A DNA stretch of 64,000 nucleotides from Linyphia triangularis (GCA_963978545.1 OZ021727.1:17062743-17126742), one strand, 5' to 3'. Positions 11,129 through 24,645 are shown, counted from the stretch's first letter. Program-made: numbers and translations. The notes: a model not told the origin generated them from the sequence alone.

Positions 11129-11870
11129 CATGCAACAAAACTTTTAGCGTAATTACTTAAACAGTTCATGTGTGTAGGTAAATATACACAGAATCATTTT
11201 GTGTGCAAAAGAAATGGGTACAATATGTAAGTTTTTTAACGAACTCAAAACCAAAATAGCGTAAGCTCGAAACCATGAAATTTTTTAAATAGAATGACTT
11301 GTATAATACGGATGAGTGGATTGACAGTGATAATTCTTGACAACAATTAGTAGTAGTATCTCCGTGCTCGTGTAGTTTCTGCCTTTGTATTTGAATATAT
11401 ACAAGAATACATCGTTGCAAAATGCATGAAGTTTAATCTAAGAGGAATGCAGCACAGAGGAATAAAATACAGGTGAGCATTTTGAAAGAAATAAAATATA
11501 TTTTCTTAGTCTACAAAAATATAATTGCTTAAGCACTATTTAGGGTTTAGATACTTTCTAGAATTCTATAAAAATCTGAATATTTAGTATTTCTGTTAAC
11601 ACATTGACTGAAACACATTAAACCAGCAAACTGCTAATCACAAGTTAGCTCGTAATGGACAATCAACTAATTAACCCAGCTTTTTTTTTAATTTTTAGTT
11701 TAAATCATGTGTTAAACAAAAAAAATACTAAATCCAAGTATTTTGATTTAGCACAATTTATTCCGTCTTTTAAAAAAATTAGTATTTTTGTATTAATTTT
11801 ACAGTTTGATCAGATTTTGGTAGATGAATGGTACAAGATCGTTTATAAAGAGTATAGAGATTTTTAGTGC
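11129..11870. other. AT-rich intergenic stretch, nothing identified
   Basis: Short ORFs at 11166 (minus) and 11655 (plus) show no recognisable domain. Confidence 0.4.
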
Positions 11871-11874
11871 TTAA

Positions 11875-12064
11875 CCCATTAATGACGGTTGGCAAAGAAA
11901 ACTTGCCAATCGACATTTTAGTTTTTTTCTTTATCAATAAATTGTGATTGCGCTTAGTTTTTTCTAAAAATCTGAAAAATTCAAAATATACCATAAATGG
12001 TAAAAACAATGGTAAAAGTTAAAAACAAAGACTGTTTATCCATTTCAAAGTCGTCCTTAATGGG
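11875..12064. mobile_element. piggyBac-like MITE, 190 bp, second family
   Basis: The ends are CCCATTAATGACGG and, inverted from the right side, CCCATTAAGGACGA. TTAA lies directly outside both (11871..11874, 12065..12068). The interior is AT-rich and non-coding. The ends differ from the CCCTTTG family at 1454 and 14262. Confidence 0.7.
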
Positions 12065-12068
12065 TTAA

Positions 12069-13960
12069 GATAAAGATATTTTTTTTTTGATATACAGATA
12101 TAAGGTTACAGAATTATAATTTATTTTAGTTTGAAAGACATTTCAAAATTCTGCATACAAACACAAACATTTTTTTTTTGATTTTGCTAAGCCTAATTAA
12201 AGATTTTTGGCTAAACAGAACTACAAAATAAAGTTTCCAAGTATCTCATTTTAGTAAACTAGTACAGTATTAATTATATTATCTAGTATTAATTTGTATC
12301 AAAAAGAGATAATTATAAAACAGTATAAAACACCAAAATGCCTTCAATATATTCAGAATAGAATCAGCTATGGCTGTGATTTATAACAAAATGTGTGCCA
12401 CATTTTTACACACATGGTTTATAGGTGCTCATATACATCAAAGAACAGCATATAATATGCTTTTGTAGACTATAATAAAAAATCAATATATCCGCAAATA
12501 TAATTAGATTTGATATCTAAGCATTGTTTTGTCTAGCAAATTCACAAGAAATATTCAAAACAGGTCCAGAAATAACAAAGTAACCATACTCTCTATCAAT
12601 GAACAACATTCAATTGCACTTCTATACTTAAAAACAGGTTGAATTATCATAAATTGCTGACATTTTCAAAATTTAACATTTAATGTCAACAGACTATTTA
12701 ACACAAATACTCAATAGGATACACTCTGTTGTAAATAAGGTTGCTGTCACTATATGTATAAATGTTACTACTAAATAGCAATATTTTTTAGATTATTAAG
12801 TGAATCTAAATCGATTTTTTTTTTCTGCTTCGACAATAAAAGAATAAATTGTTTATAACATTCACAGTCTGCACACTCGCATCCTATACTAACGACAAAC
12901 ACTATAACAGTTACTTAAATGAAAACACAGAGTGTAATATATATTCTTATATGAAGAACAACACAGAAATATAACATCAACTGCAATAGAAAAATACTAC
13001 TGTGGTTACATTCTTTTACGCTTCAGAATAAATATTTTTAATCTACAACACACACACTCGTTGTAAATACGATAAATACCAAAAAACAGAAAATCGCATT
13101 TTATTCAAAACAATACTTCAAATGGAAAACTATTGGTTATATTATATACAAAAGAGAAAAACTTAATATACAATATATCTAATAAATAAGATGAAAGTAG
13201 TATTGTGAACAATTGCGTTAAAAAAGTATGCATCCCAACATAAATAAATTATATACTTTATTTTTTTGCAATATATTTAACAACAATAAAATGAATACTA
13301 AGTTTAAAATAATTAGATTATCTTATTAAAAAAAAACCTCTTCCTAAGTGATATATATGCTTTCTATACTCAGTAAAACTTGTTTCAGTTTTTTTCGTCT
13401 GTAAACATCATTAACATTAAGACAAATCCATTTTTTTATTTTTTAAACTGTTTCTACATTTTGTCTTTTGAAAATAATATTTTGCTTAATTTCTAATAGT
13501 TCAATTTAATTCAAAGTTATCAGCAACCTAAATCCAAAAAGGAGTTCATTTACAAAACCATTTACTTAAAGTTTTTTTTTTTTTAATTTGAAATGGGCTT
13601 AATTTTAGGACTATTTTCTCACGTATGGGTAATATGAGTTTTTGCTTTAACAAAGATTAGTAGATTAAAATATATATTTTTGAAACCATAAAAGACCTGG
13701 TCCCAATTTAACAATTCGATGATAATAAAATGCCTGAGGTTCAAAATTTATTCTCTTTTTTTTTAAAAAGTGTACCGACACAAGTGTATTTATGTACAAG
13801 TTTACATTCAGAATACATCTCTCGGATGTTATTATATAAAAGTGCATTCTAACTAAACAAAGCTATAAGATGAACCAGGTGAACAAATAATTTTCAAAAT
13901 TACACACTTCTTAATAAGGGCAAGTTTAATGAGAAAGCTGAAAGTATTAATATTGAACTT
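12069..13960. other. AT-rich, non-coding stretch downstream of PTPN9
   Basis: A/T tracts dominate and no exon or element ends were found. Part of it could belong to a long PTPN9 3' UTR, but no convincing poly(A) site can be chosen by eye. Confidence 0.35.
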
Positions 13961-13962
13961 AC

Positions 13963-14088
13963 ACTAAATTTAATTTATTTCACCTCTATATCTAAAAATA
14001 TGCAATACTTTATTTTTATGTGTAAAAAAATATTCATATCGATAAAGTATTGCATATTTTTAGACATAGAAATAAAATAAAATTTAGT
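13963..14088. repeat. Inverted repeat (hairpin) with ~45-bp arms
   Basis: The left arm (about 13964..14012) contains 'tctaaaaatatgcaatactt'. The right arm (about 14043..14087) contains its reverse complement, extending to 'aaattt' with a few mismatches. The ~30-nt loop is AT-only apart from a few bases. It may be a small foldback MITE or a transcript hairpin. Confidence 0.65.
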
Positions 14089-14261
14089 AATATTCATTAC
14101 AGAAATGGTTAAATAGATTTTTAATGAAACATTAATAAGAAAGGGTGTTTGCAAAAATTGAGTTCATTATTTACAATTTATTAAGAATAAAATAAGTTCT
14201 ATAAGATTAAAACTTTATTATGAGAGAATACATAAAAATACTAAAAAGAAATGTAATTTAA

Positions 14262-14357
14262 CCCTTTGGGTACATTCGACGAGTGAGACTCGTCATCCGT
14301 CCATACAAATCCGTCCCATTTGCAAAAAAATCTTCGAATAATTCAGTGCTCAAAGGG
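14262..14357 (-). mobile_element. piggyBac-like MITE, 96 bp, same family as 1454 (inverted)
   Basis: The element starts CCCTTTGGGTAC and ends GTGCTCAAAGGG, with TTAA on both sides (14258..14261, 14358..14361). Read on the minus strand it aligns with 1454..1594 almost throughout. The 1454 copy carries an extra ~45 bp in the middle. Confidence 0.8.
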
Positions 14358-14591
14358 TTAAGGAAATACTAAATTCACACCTTATATACACATTGTTGAG
14401 ATAAAGATTAAATAAGGTTGTCAGTCTTTCCCTGTCCCATAAACCTAATGCTTAATATAGTTTGAGCCACATCTGACTAAGTCTTCCTTTAAAACACATA
14501 AAATAATTTACCACTATAAACACACTAATAAAGCTCATTAACAAAGTTTAGGGGGGGAAATAACCAAAGTTTTTTTCTTCTTTTGTAACTT

Positions 14592-14598
<7 letters not shown>

Positions 14599-14628
<30 letters not shown>
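14599..14628 (+). repeat. Poly(A) run, 30 nt
   Basis: Thirty consecutive A residues. The length is likely to be unstable in sequencing. Confidence 0.9.
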
Positions 14629-14630
<2 letters not shown>

Positions 14631-14639
14631 CTTTCATAC

Positions 14640-14772
14640 TTATGTTAGTGAGCTGTTTGCAAGTTCCGACTGCTTATTTCTACCAAGTATGAAGTGCTTA
14701 ACACAGCCAAACGTCTCGTTGAAATCCAGAGCATCTAGAAGAATATTGAGCTCGAAATCTTCTAGTGAAAAT
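14640..14772 (-). other. Exon-like open frame ending in a stop (unassigned)
   Basis: On the minus strand a frame runs from the edge of the transposon copy at 14773 to a TAA at 14642..14640. It includes GFSLEDFELNILLDALDF and ends ELANSSLT. The amino-acid mix looks protein-like and the stretch is less AT-rich than its surroundings. There is no clear acceptor. It could be a last exon cut by the transposon, a fragment carried by it, or chance (about 43 open codons). No function is recognised. Confidence 0.25.
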
Positions 14773-15121
14773 CCGGGAGTGAATTCTCAAAATATTAGGG
14801 ATAATTCCAAAAATTTTAGGGATAATTTAAAAAATTCGGGATTATTTCTTTCAAAGCTGACATAGGACATTCTTTTCAAAGCATGTTTCAATACCGGCAA
14901 AAAAATGCAAATTTTTAAAAAATTTAATAATAAATAATTAAAATCTCATAAAAGATTTTCTTCTCTGGAGGAATATTTGAGTTTTTTCGCTGTCTTTGAA
15001 GAAAAAAAAATAGAGGAATTTTCGAAATTTTTAACGGAATTATCAAAAAATTTAAGTACCATTTTAGGAATTTTGGGGAGAAACAAAAATTTAAGGAATA
15101 TTAGGACAAATGCGGCCGCTG
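14773..15121 (+). mobile_element. DNA transposon family C, decayed copy C1
   Basis: The body shares the family's order ('gataattccaaaaatttt', 'gctgacatagg', 'tttcaataccgg', 'aggaattttggg'). It ends 'ggacaaatgcggccgctg', matching the inverted CAGGGG-type end of copy C5. The left end is eroded and no target duplication is visible. Confidence 0.65.
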
Positions 15122-16831
15122 TAAACCTCTCTCACCGACCCACCACACCAAGGAGAAGGACATTGGAATGACAACCTATTTAATGTCCACTAGCCCCCAT
15201 TATTGTACACACCAATTTTTTGTGACTGCGAGGACTGAACTCACGATCTCCCAGGCAAAATATTGTTTAAAGCAATAATTCAGCAAATACTGTGGTCCAA
15301 AAATTGAAGTATTGGGTCAAATATCATTGACAAACTCAAGGAACGCAGTATAAAAATTTATCATTGCACTTTAATTCATAAATTAACTAATCAAATATTC
15401 TAATAGAGAAAAAGAATTGTAGTTCAGTTCTTGACCTTAAATCAAATTTAATAAAACTAAAATATCCGTTTTAAAAAATAAAACTAGGACAAAATTAATT
15501 TAATGAACACTTACAGCATGTTAACAGCACTGGTCCATCATATCTAGATACAACAAATAGCATATTATAAATAGCATTTATTATTCATCTTATGTTGTTT
15601 TCAAAAAAAGACTTTAAACATTAACCATACTTTTAAACAAAACATGAAATATAAATATCAAAAAGAACTATTTGGTATCCAAATTTGCTTTTTTTTTTAT
15701 AGAAATAACTTACTCATCCAGAACTTTTTTATGCAAAGAAATACTCAACAATGCAGGCAACTTTTTTGTGAATGCCAGGTAACAAAAACATAACGAATAT
15801 TACATCCAAAGTTTTTACAGTCTGGTTAATTACTTAATAAATTTTGACTACACATAATCTTTTGTAACTAAATCAGATTATAAAATTTTAATCATATTAT
15901 AACATTTCATGAAACTCCCTAAAAATACTGTGATGATCATCCACTTAAAAACAAAGTATTGGGCGATGAATAGTAACAAACAGTCTGTACAAAATATGCA
16001 TAGTGCAGATTTTTGGCAATAGATAAGTAAATAAATAACTTTATTATAAAATAACAAAATATGCACACTGGCCATGGCAACAGAAAGAAATAACCAAAAT
16101 AAGCAGTTTTAAGGGAGTATAGAACCAAGAAAAACTTACTAATATCTCCTGAAATATTCTAATGCTTTAAAAACGATATATCGATAATTCTTAATTGAGC
16201 GATGCTAAAATTTTATTTCCATGTTTAACATTCAATGCTTAGCAATATATTTTATGCTTATTAGCTGTTCCATTGGGAAACTTGCAGAAGTCAATTTTTC
16301 TGAATGAAAAAATTTCTATATGTTTTTTTATAAAAAAAAAATTCTGAAACATTTTAACATTTTACTTTATGAATCTTCAAGAACTATTTCAATAGCATAA
16401 TGGGGAAAAAAAGCATCTTCTTAAGAGCGCACTGCTTACCAGTTATTTGCATGCAACATTTACAAAAAAAATTCATCAAAATAAAAAAATTAATTTAGCT
16501 TTTAAAAAACTAGGACTTGCATAAAAAAAGCAACAGTTAAAGTTGTGTAATTTTTAAAATTTTTTTTTGTTTAGAATTAATTTTTTTAACTGCAAATTTA
16601 CAAAGTACACCCTCCCAAATAGTGAACTGATAATAACTAAACTGATAAAAAAAATAAAAAAATAAAAAAACTACCACGGATGATTGATAAATTTAGAAAT
16701 TAACAGAAAAGGACAATTTTACAGTTAGAAAATAAATTGAAAAGTTCCAACAATTTGATTAATTTGCATAAAAATCATGAGTGTATTTATCACTATTGGT
16801 ACTATACTCCCTTCAAACCCATTAGAAAATC
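15122..16831 (-). other. PTPN9 3' flank / presumed 3' UTR
   Basis: This stretch lies directly downstream of the PTPN9 stop codon (16834..16832). It is AT-rich and without exons or clear repeat ends. Several TTTATT strings (AATAAA on the minus strand) occur, so the poly(A) site cannot be chosen. Confidence 0.4.
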
Positions 16832-17058
16832 TCACTCTGAGTCTGAGTCACTGTCATTAAATCCAGACAAATCAACGTCTTGTAGCAGCCCTCTGCTTAT
16901 GGCGTATTCCAGCAGGGCAAGATGACAGAATACATACTGATCCGGCATCTGTATGCTGTGGGCTCTTTGCGATCGGATCTTCTGGACCGTTGTGCGAACG
17001 TCGATCAAGCCTGTTGATTCTAGGCGGCAGATACTGATGTCTAAAGTAATGAATGTAC
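16832..17058 (-). CDS. PTPN9: PTPN9 exon 12 (last)
   Basis: It follows a ttcccag acceptor and begins with GT, completing the Gly codon split with exon 11. It encodes residues 585-658: [13 protein letters not shown], the [19 protein letters not shown]-loop region and an acidic Ser/Asp tail, then TGA at 16834..16832. Confidence 0.92.
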
Positions 17059-20000
17059 CTGGGAATGGGATATTGTTTTAGGATTAAAACATTTTAAAGT
17101 ATTGCGTAACTTAAGAAAATGATATTAAAGAGGATTTTCATTGCTATTTCTACAATGATAACAAAAGCAGATAATCAAAATATACTAATAAAGACACAGT
17201 TACAACAATTGATTAAATTCTACAAAAACTTCTCGATACCCTGAGAATTACGCAAATCATACAAGTTAGTTATTATTGTAGAAAATAAATAACCAGCATG
17301 CAGAACTTCAACATGTTCTCATTGTTCTATGAAATTTTAAAAATTTACTTTTCCCCGATTTTTCAAAAATTCTTAGATTCTCACTAATTGCAACAAGTTA
17401 AAAATTCGAAAGCTAATATTAATAGGGGGTGCAGTGAGTTTTCTAAAAAAATTTAGGTAGGAATTTTAGGGAAAATTCTTAATGGGATAATTTAAAAATA
17501 TTTCTTTTGATGCTGACATAGGCTCCTAACAAAAACATACTCTTTCCAAGCCTTGTTTCTATATCAACAAAAACTGTCTATTTTAAAAAAAAATTGAACT
17601 TCACACAACTTTTTAGCAGGGGAATTTTCTGCGTTTTTAATTTTTTTTAGGAAAAATCGAAAAATTTAAAAATAATTTAAGGAATTTGAGGGCGAATGGG
17701 ACCCCCTGTATTAAAGGTCTGTGTAGCCCAGTCGGGAGAGGTGTTGTTCTCGCAACTGGGAGGTTGCGAGTTTGATCCTAGCTTTGTGCTCACAATCCTG
17801 ATGGTGGCGAGATCAGCGTCTGGGACCGACTAAAGACCGCCATGTTCACTAACGGTGACTGGGCAGGGTGTCCACAGAAAAGTTATTTTAAAATTCCCTG
17901 ATATTTCCCTGATTATTCCCTGTAACACCCAATTTTTTCCCTGATTATAAGTTATCGACAAAATATATATAAATAATAAACTTTAAAGTAAGAGAACATT
18001 CAAATTCACCATCATAAAGAAAATTACGATGCATGTACAGTTTATCTTTACACATTCATGACACAAATACCAAATTGCTTCATTCAGTGTAGTGTATGTA
18101 TAGTGTACCTGTACTGTGCAAATGCAATTGCACTTTAAAACCACACTTTTTTTTCATTACAATCTTATTTCAAGAAAAGAGGACTCTAGTATTAAATTTC
18201 AGATTTAATAAGCTGTTTTCTTAAGAAAAATTAAAGAAAAAAAGACAAACCATAAATCATGTCAAAATAGATCAAACACACATACATTTAACAAATACTC
18301 TATATAATATATTAACTACTTTTGTTTTCTGAATACTTGATATTTTAATCAAATTTTAAAAATCAATAATTACTTTAAAATATTTTCGTAATGTAACATT
18401 TTTATGTTTTATGAATATTATTTATCAATTTGTGTATTTAAAAAAAAAAAAAAACACCCTGTCTTGTCTCATTGGGGGAGTTACACCATTTTCATTGTTT
18501 TTTTAGTCCAATTGTTCCATTTCATTATTTGCATTATTTGAAATTTTCTTTTTCGTTTAAGATCAGCTGTAGCCACTGTTTAGGTACAAATACCCAAGCA
18601 AAATTTTTACAAAATCAACACATTTTCCCCAGACAATTAATTTTAAACAATAATACATAAAAAAATTGCTTTAACTTTTTAAAACTATTACTTACATCTA
18701 TAGCTAAAATGTAAAATTGTTTTTCAAGTTAAAATAAACAATTTTACATTCAATAGCAGTTAAAATGACAATTTTAAATAAGGATACATAATAAAAACTG
18801 GGAAGATTTGGATTAATTTCTTGTGCAAAATTAAATTAAAATTCTAATCATTCACCATTAATTCAAACCAAACGGTGAAAAAGATCCTCACATACACACC
18901 AATCACCTACATAGTGGCTTTCACATCAGCGGAAGTCTAGGCAAATGACACCAAAACGAATCTCGCCAATAGCTTCAGAGAAAACGGCTTAAATCTTAGT
19001 GAAAATTACAGCTACTTCAACGTAAATATCGGTGATAGCAGCCGCCGTACCGGCGCAAGAATCGGCAATTATATTAAACCAACAATCGTCAAAAATGCCC
19101 GTACCGGTGCAGGCAAAATGCCCGATAAGAAAGTTTCGTGATTGTCAGACTTGCAAGTCCAACAAAATTGTAATGCAGATTTGTATCGATCTCAGGAATG
19201 ATCAAAATTTCAATTAAAAGAAAAAGTCGAAATTCGCATTTTAGCTTAACTGTACTATGTCCGAAAGATGCAAACCTGTGCAATAACGTCAGTAACTATT
19301 ATTTCGGAGTAATACTCGACGAAAATGAGCATCACACAGCAACGTAATAACGGCGATAATGCACGCCATAATCACAGGAATAACTGCCATTTCATCAGCG
19401 TGACGTTCTGCAAAATGGCTATAACATATCAATGTAAATAATTCCGATAGAGTCTTAACATTACAGAAAAATAAGGAGAGGGAGATAATAATTCCATCGG
19501 TGGTTTGGGGAAGTCTGAACGCATGCAGGTCCCATGGTTGTCAGGAAATTTAAATTTTCGCGAGATCAATGAGAAAATTGTAGGAAAACTTTGATAGGTG
19601 AAAAAATAAAAAAATTCGCGAAAGCGGAAAGATGAGAATTTTTTAAAAAAAAGTTACTTCCTTCTTTGATTCTTTTCGTCGATCGGCGGGAGCAATCATA
19701 TCCCTGCATTAAGGCAATAATTGACAAAAATAACCATCACATCAACGTAAATATCAACGTTAGCATCCAATATATCGATGGAAATCGCTGAAATTGAGGC
19801 GACTCTATCGACGTCACAATCTACGAAATTGACAATCACAAGCGTAAATCTCGGCGATACAGACAACTATTGAGACGGAAACCTTGGAATAGTGATTATA
19901 GGGACTAAAATGAACATCACAAGAATGTAAATCTCGGTGATAGCTCCCGTCTTAGCAGCCCAAATCTCGGCAATAACAAGCTTAACATCAACGTTACGTT

Positions 20001-20542
20001 GGCAAAACTAACCACCACACACCAGCACAAACAAAAGCGATAGATGCTGGCAATCAGCAAGAAAAGTGGTCATTAGATCAAAAGTTTGGGGAAGTCTGAA
20101 CGAATGTAGGTTTCTTGGTTGTCAGACAAGCAAGTAAACCCAATAAAATTGTAATGCAGTTTTGCATCTGTCTCAGGAATGTTGTAAATTTCAACAAAAA
20201 AAGTGCTGAAATCAGTGTTTCAGCAGAACTGTACCATGGCTGACAGGGGCAATCTCTGAAATAGCGTCAGTAACACATCACGAAAATGAGCAGCACGCAA
20301 GAAAGCGTTTCTTGCCCTCCATAATCACGACAATATCGGCCATTTTACCAAAGTAACGTACAAAAAAATGACCATCACATATAAACGTAAATAATGCCGA
20401 TAGACTACTATAATATAAGAGAAAAATGAGGAAGAAATGTAGTCATTCCATCGGCGATTTGAGGCAAATCTGAAAGCAAGCAGGTTCAGTGATTGTCCGA
20501 AAATTTTAATGCGAGAAGTTACGTGGTCGGTCTAGCGGTCCG

Positions 20543-20577
<35 letters not shown>

Positions 20578-23500
20578 TTTTTTAATTTTTTTTTCTTTTT
20601 CAAATTGATTTTGGTATTTTTGGTAGCAGTGAATCTTTAAATGTCAAAATTAAAAGTTTCATTTTAATTTCGCAAAATTCCTTTCAACTTTTTGACAAAA
20701 TCCCTGATAATTCCCTGATTTTTCCCGAAATGCCGAATTCCCTGACTTTTCCCGATATTCCCGGTTTTCCCGATCTGTGGACACCCTGCTGGGGCACGTT
20801 CAATCAGTCATGGTCACATAGTCCTCCACGTTCCCATACAAATCAATATCTCTGGGGGTGGCATAGCCAAGACTTCTGCTGGAATCTTTTACTTGGTATT
20901 GCCTTTAGATTAAGAAGTTCCACATAATGTTAATAGGCTGCCATCTACTGGGTAGCTACCGAAAAGAGGTTGAAATGAACTCTTCGGTGATTACAGGTAG
21001 ACAAGCCCTTTCACGAGTGAGTGTGAGCTAACATCCTGTGCAGTACTGCCCACTACAGAACTTCAGGTAATGGAGTTGGTATAAAATGCTTGAAAAAACC
21101 AGAGGCGTCTTAGTCCCCATAGGCCTTGATAAAAAGAAGGAGACCCCTGTATCAACTATAAATTTGTAGACTTCCTGAAAAATTATACAACAAAATTAAA
21201 TCCTACCTGTGCGTCCAATGCCTGCACTGCAATGAACCACAATGGGTGGACCGCCCGCATGTCCTGTGTACCGGTCACCCATGTTCTCCATGTGGTCTCT
21301 CTGCTTGTCCCGCACTTTGTCACGAAACCCAAGCATGGCCAGGGCAGAGAGTGGGACGCCATAGTCAGGCCAACTCAGAAACTGCATGTGGTAGATGCGA
21401 CGTGACTGATTCGTCTGGAACATATATCAAAGTCTCATCGTTTATAGGTAAAAAAAAAAATATGGTACTCTTATGAATTTTTCCACAGAGGCAATGATGG
21501 CACAGTTTTTATTAGATAAAAAGTATTATTTATTCACTTCAGAAAACTGACAAAAGTTATTTTTGCCGACCAAACAGTATAGTGGTTAGCGTGCTTGCTT
21601 CCAGACCGCGAGGTTGCGGGTTCGAGTCCCGTGTTGGCATGGGTGTTTGTAAATGTATGTTGGTTTGTCTAATGACGAATGTTTCGGCGCATTATAGCCC
21701 TCGTGTTGCTGACGGCGCCAGATAATCTGAATACAGCCAACAAAAGTTATTTGAAGAACAGTGCAATCACTATCAAGCTTCAATAACAACTTCGAATTCA
21801 GCAATATTTCAGGTCAGGCACACTCAAAGCGTTCAGTTTTCATCGGTCAAACTGTCCTTCGATTTAACTGCGGTCTAATTTATAACGGAGCGTGAGAACC
21901 TTCTTGAAATATCCAGCCAACTCGTCAAAAAAATAGAAACATCTCAAAATTTCCTGATTGCTTTAGGTATTGCCACCTTTTTCTAACCTGAATTATCGCT
22001 GTTAATAAATAAGATAAAATACAATAGAATTTTAAAGTAATACGTCACTATTTAAAACTATATACAGAAAATTTGTGTAGCAGTACTATGGAAACATAAC
22101 CACTACGTAAATATAAATACACTGAATAATGAGGAGTGCATAAAAAAAATCCTTTGCTCATTCAAATATAAATTTTTCAGTACTCTTCTGATAGACGGGT
22201 ACCAGTTGGCGTCAAACTTAAATGTTTACACATTTAAATGTATCGCCAAGCCAAAATGTTTACGGTTTGTTATAAGGTTGCTATAACAATCCTATAGCAG
22301 TTTGTTATAGGAATTATAAATGATTTGAAGGTTGCTAGTTTGAATGAGTTGTCACTGCAATTTGGCAGTTTTTATCTGATACCCGCCTAACAGAAAAGTA
22401 TAAATTTTTCATAAACAATGTTTCCAAAAGCTTGCACAGAATTTTACGATGTTGAATGTCAGTGATCTGTTGTGATTTTTATACAGAGAAACACTCCAAA
22501 TCAAGAACACCAATTATGGCAGAAGGGGATTCTATAAAACCATCCATGTTGAATGTGGATATAACTGATTCTTTAAAACACCTTCATTAGATTTTGAATT
22601 CAGCAGGTTTTGATAAAAATATTTGCAGTAGGAAAACATGTTTCATTGTATGCCAACATTTAAAAAATAAAGCTCCTTTAGAGCAGATAATATATTCAAC
22701 CAGTTATAAGATTTTAAATAATGGAAACTGAAACATTGAAGTTCTATCACTGTTTACATTGATAGTTATTTTGAACTTCAATATGTGTTGGAACAGCATA
22801 ATGTAGCAAGGCTTTCTATCAAAATAGTCTATAATATTTACAGTAATGAAATAGAAAAAGTTATTCCTCATAATTATTAAAACTGCTCTTGGCAAATTTA
22901 CCAAAGTAGAGCTAACACTTTCATAAAAGGTCTTCTAATTTTGAAAACATGTAGATACTTAAAATCCAAGAGAAAATAATTTTATCTTCAATATAATATT
23001 TAGATAAAAACACAAATAGTTAACTACACAGTAAATAACTCAGCAGTTTTTAATTTTTGAAAAAACATAAAACCAATAAATATGATGTTATCAATGAAAT
23101 ATTTTTTAAAAAATTCCTTTTATAAAAAACAATGTGCAAGAACTTTACAATTCTTCTACTCTAATATAAACAAGGAGAAAAAAATTATACAATGTAAAAA
23201 TATAAAGTAACAGCAGTTTTTACACTGTTCTAAAAAGTACTAATCTTCACCTACAAGTTTACTTTTTTTTATAACATAATATGACATACTGAACACTACT
23301 TAATACAAAAGATTTAATTGAAGATCAAAATAATCCAGGTAGGTTCACTTTATAATCAGTACAAAAATGACATTTATAACACAAACAGTAATTAAGAAAG
23401 AAAGTATATTTTAAACCTTACTTTTTATTTTACTTTTAATTATCCGAGCTTTCTTTTAAAACTGTTTATTCAATATTTATTACTAGTCAAACAATAAATA

Positions 23501-24613
23501 AGAAGTTTTAAAAGGAAAAATTTAATTTTATACTCCAAAAACTTTGAGTTAAGATGAAAAAACATAAAAAAAATACCATTAACAAAGTATGTATTTCTAA
23601 AAAACAGTTTCAAATCTCCGCACTATCAAAAATTATCTCAGCTTTCTCAATAACATTTGAACGCAAGAACGATAAAAAAAAATCTGTGTTTTAGCTATAA
23701 AAAAACAAACATATAATAATTGTTTTAAATACTTAATGCATATAAAGAATTTCTTTAAAAAATGGTGTTTACTTTAACGTTAAAGATATTAAAAAAAAAT
23801 AATAATCATTCAAAACAATTCAATCTTAAAGCATGAACAATATAAATTTAACAAGGAATAACTTCAAACATAAATTTAATAATCCATATCGACTTAAATA
23901 ACTAAACCTAATCAACTCATTGCTGCAAGTAAACTGTAAAACAAGTCATAAATCTGGAAAGAAAACATTTCTTTTAGAGGAAGGTAGCTTACCTTAGAGT
24001 CAGTGACATTTAAATATGTCATTGTGTAATCTGTACATTGTTCAACACCTTCATTGTGAACAACAAAGGGTGCATACTCTTCACTGCATTCTTCGTCTTT
24101 CGGCCAATACTGACCACATTTTGCCCTGCTTCTTTCAATGGTTCGAGTCGTCATGACGATCACTCCAACTTGATACTCCCAGATCATACGCCAAAAGTCA
24201 GAAAAGGTTTTTGGCAAAGGGCCTATAGTTAAAAAATCAATCTTCAGTTGCTATTATTGAAATCCCGAAATAATACTTTTTATGATTATTTGAAACAAAA
24301 ATTCAGTGCTAGCAAAAAAAATTTGATTTTTAGGATTAAAAAATGTAATTTATCCAAGCTTTAATTTAACACTTACCTTTACTTAAAAATTAATATCAGT
24401 CTGTTACGTTTTTTGATTTTACATTATATTTATGCTTAGAGCATGTTTACTCGCCAGGTCTTCACCGAAATTACTTGAAAAAGAAAACATTAAAATAGTA
24501 ACATTTCAATAATCCAACCAGCAAATTTTCAACAATTTAGATCGCTTTAAAAGATCGATTCAAGAAGGTTATAAAATCTTTTCTTTTTTTTCCTTTAAAT
24601 GATTTGTTTCCAC

Positions 24614-24645
<32 letters not shown>

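Larger units (their letters stand above)
17716..20935 (+). mobile_element. tRNA-derived SINE, family 2, split by a DNA transposon
   Basis: The head has a perfect A box (TAGCCCAGTCGG) and a recognisable B box (AGTTTGATCC). The body runs to 17873 and resumes after 20788 with 'gcacgttcaatcagtcatgg'. Removing 17874..20788 and one copy of CTGGG gives a continuous element. The 3' border near 20935 is approximate. Confidence 0.6.
17059..21206 (-). other. PTPN9: PTPN9 intron 11
   Basis: The intron is 4148 bp with GT at 21206..21205 and AG at 17060..17059. It is mostly transposon: copy C2, a tRNA-type SINE, and the 2.9-kb family B element inserted inside that SINE. Confidence 0.85.
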
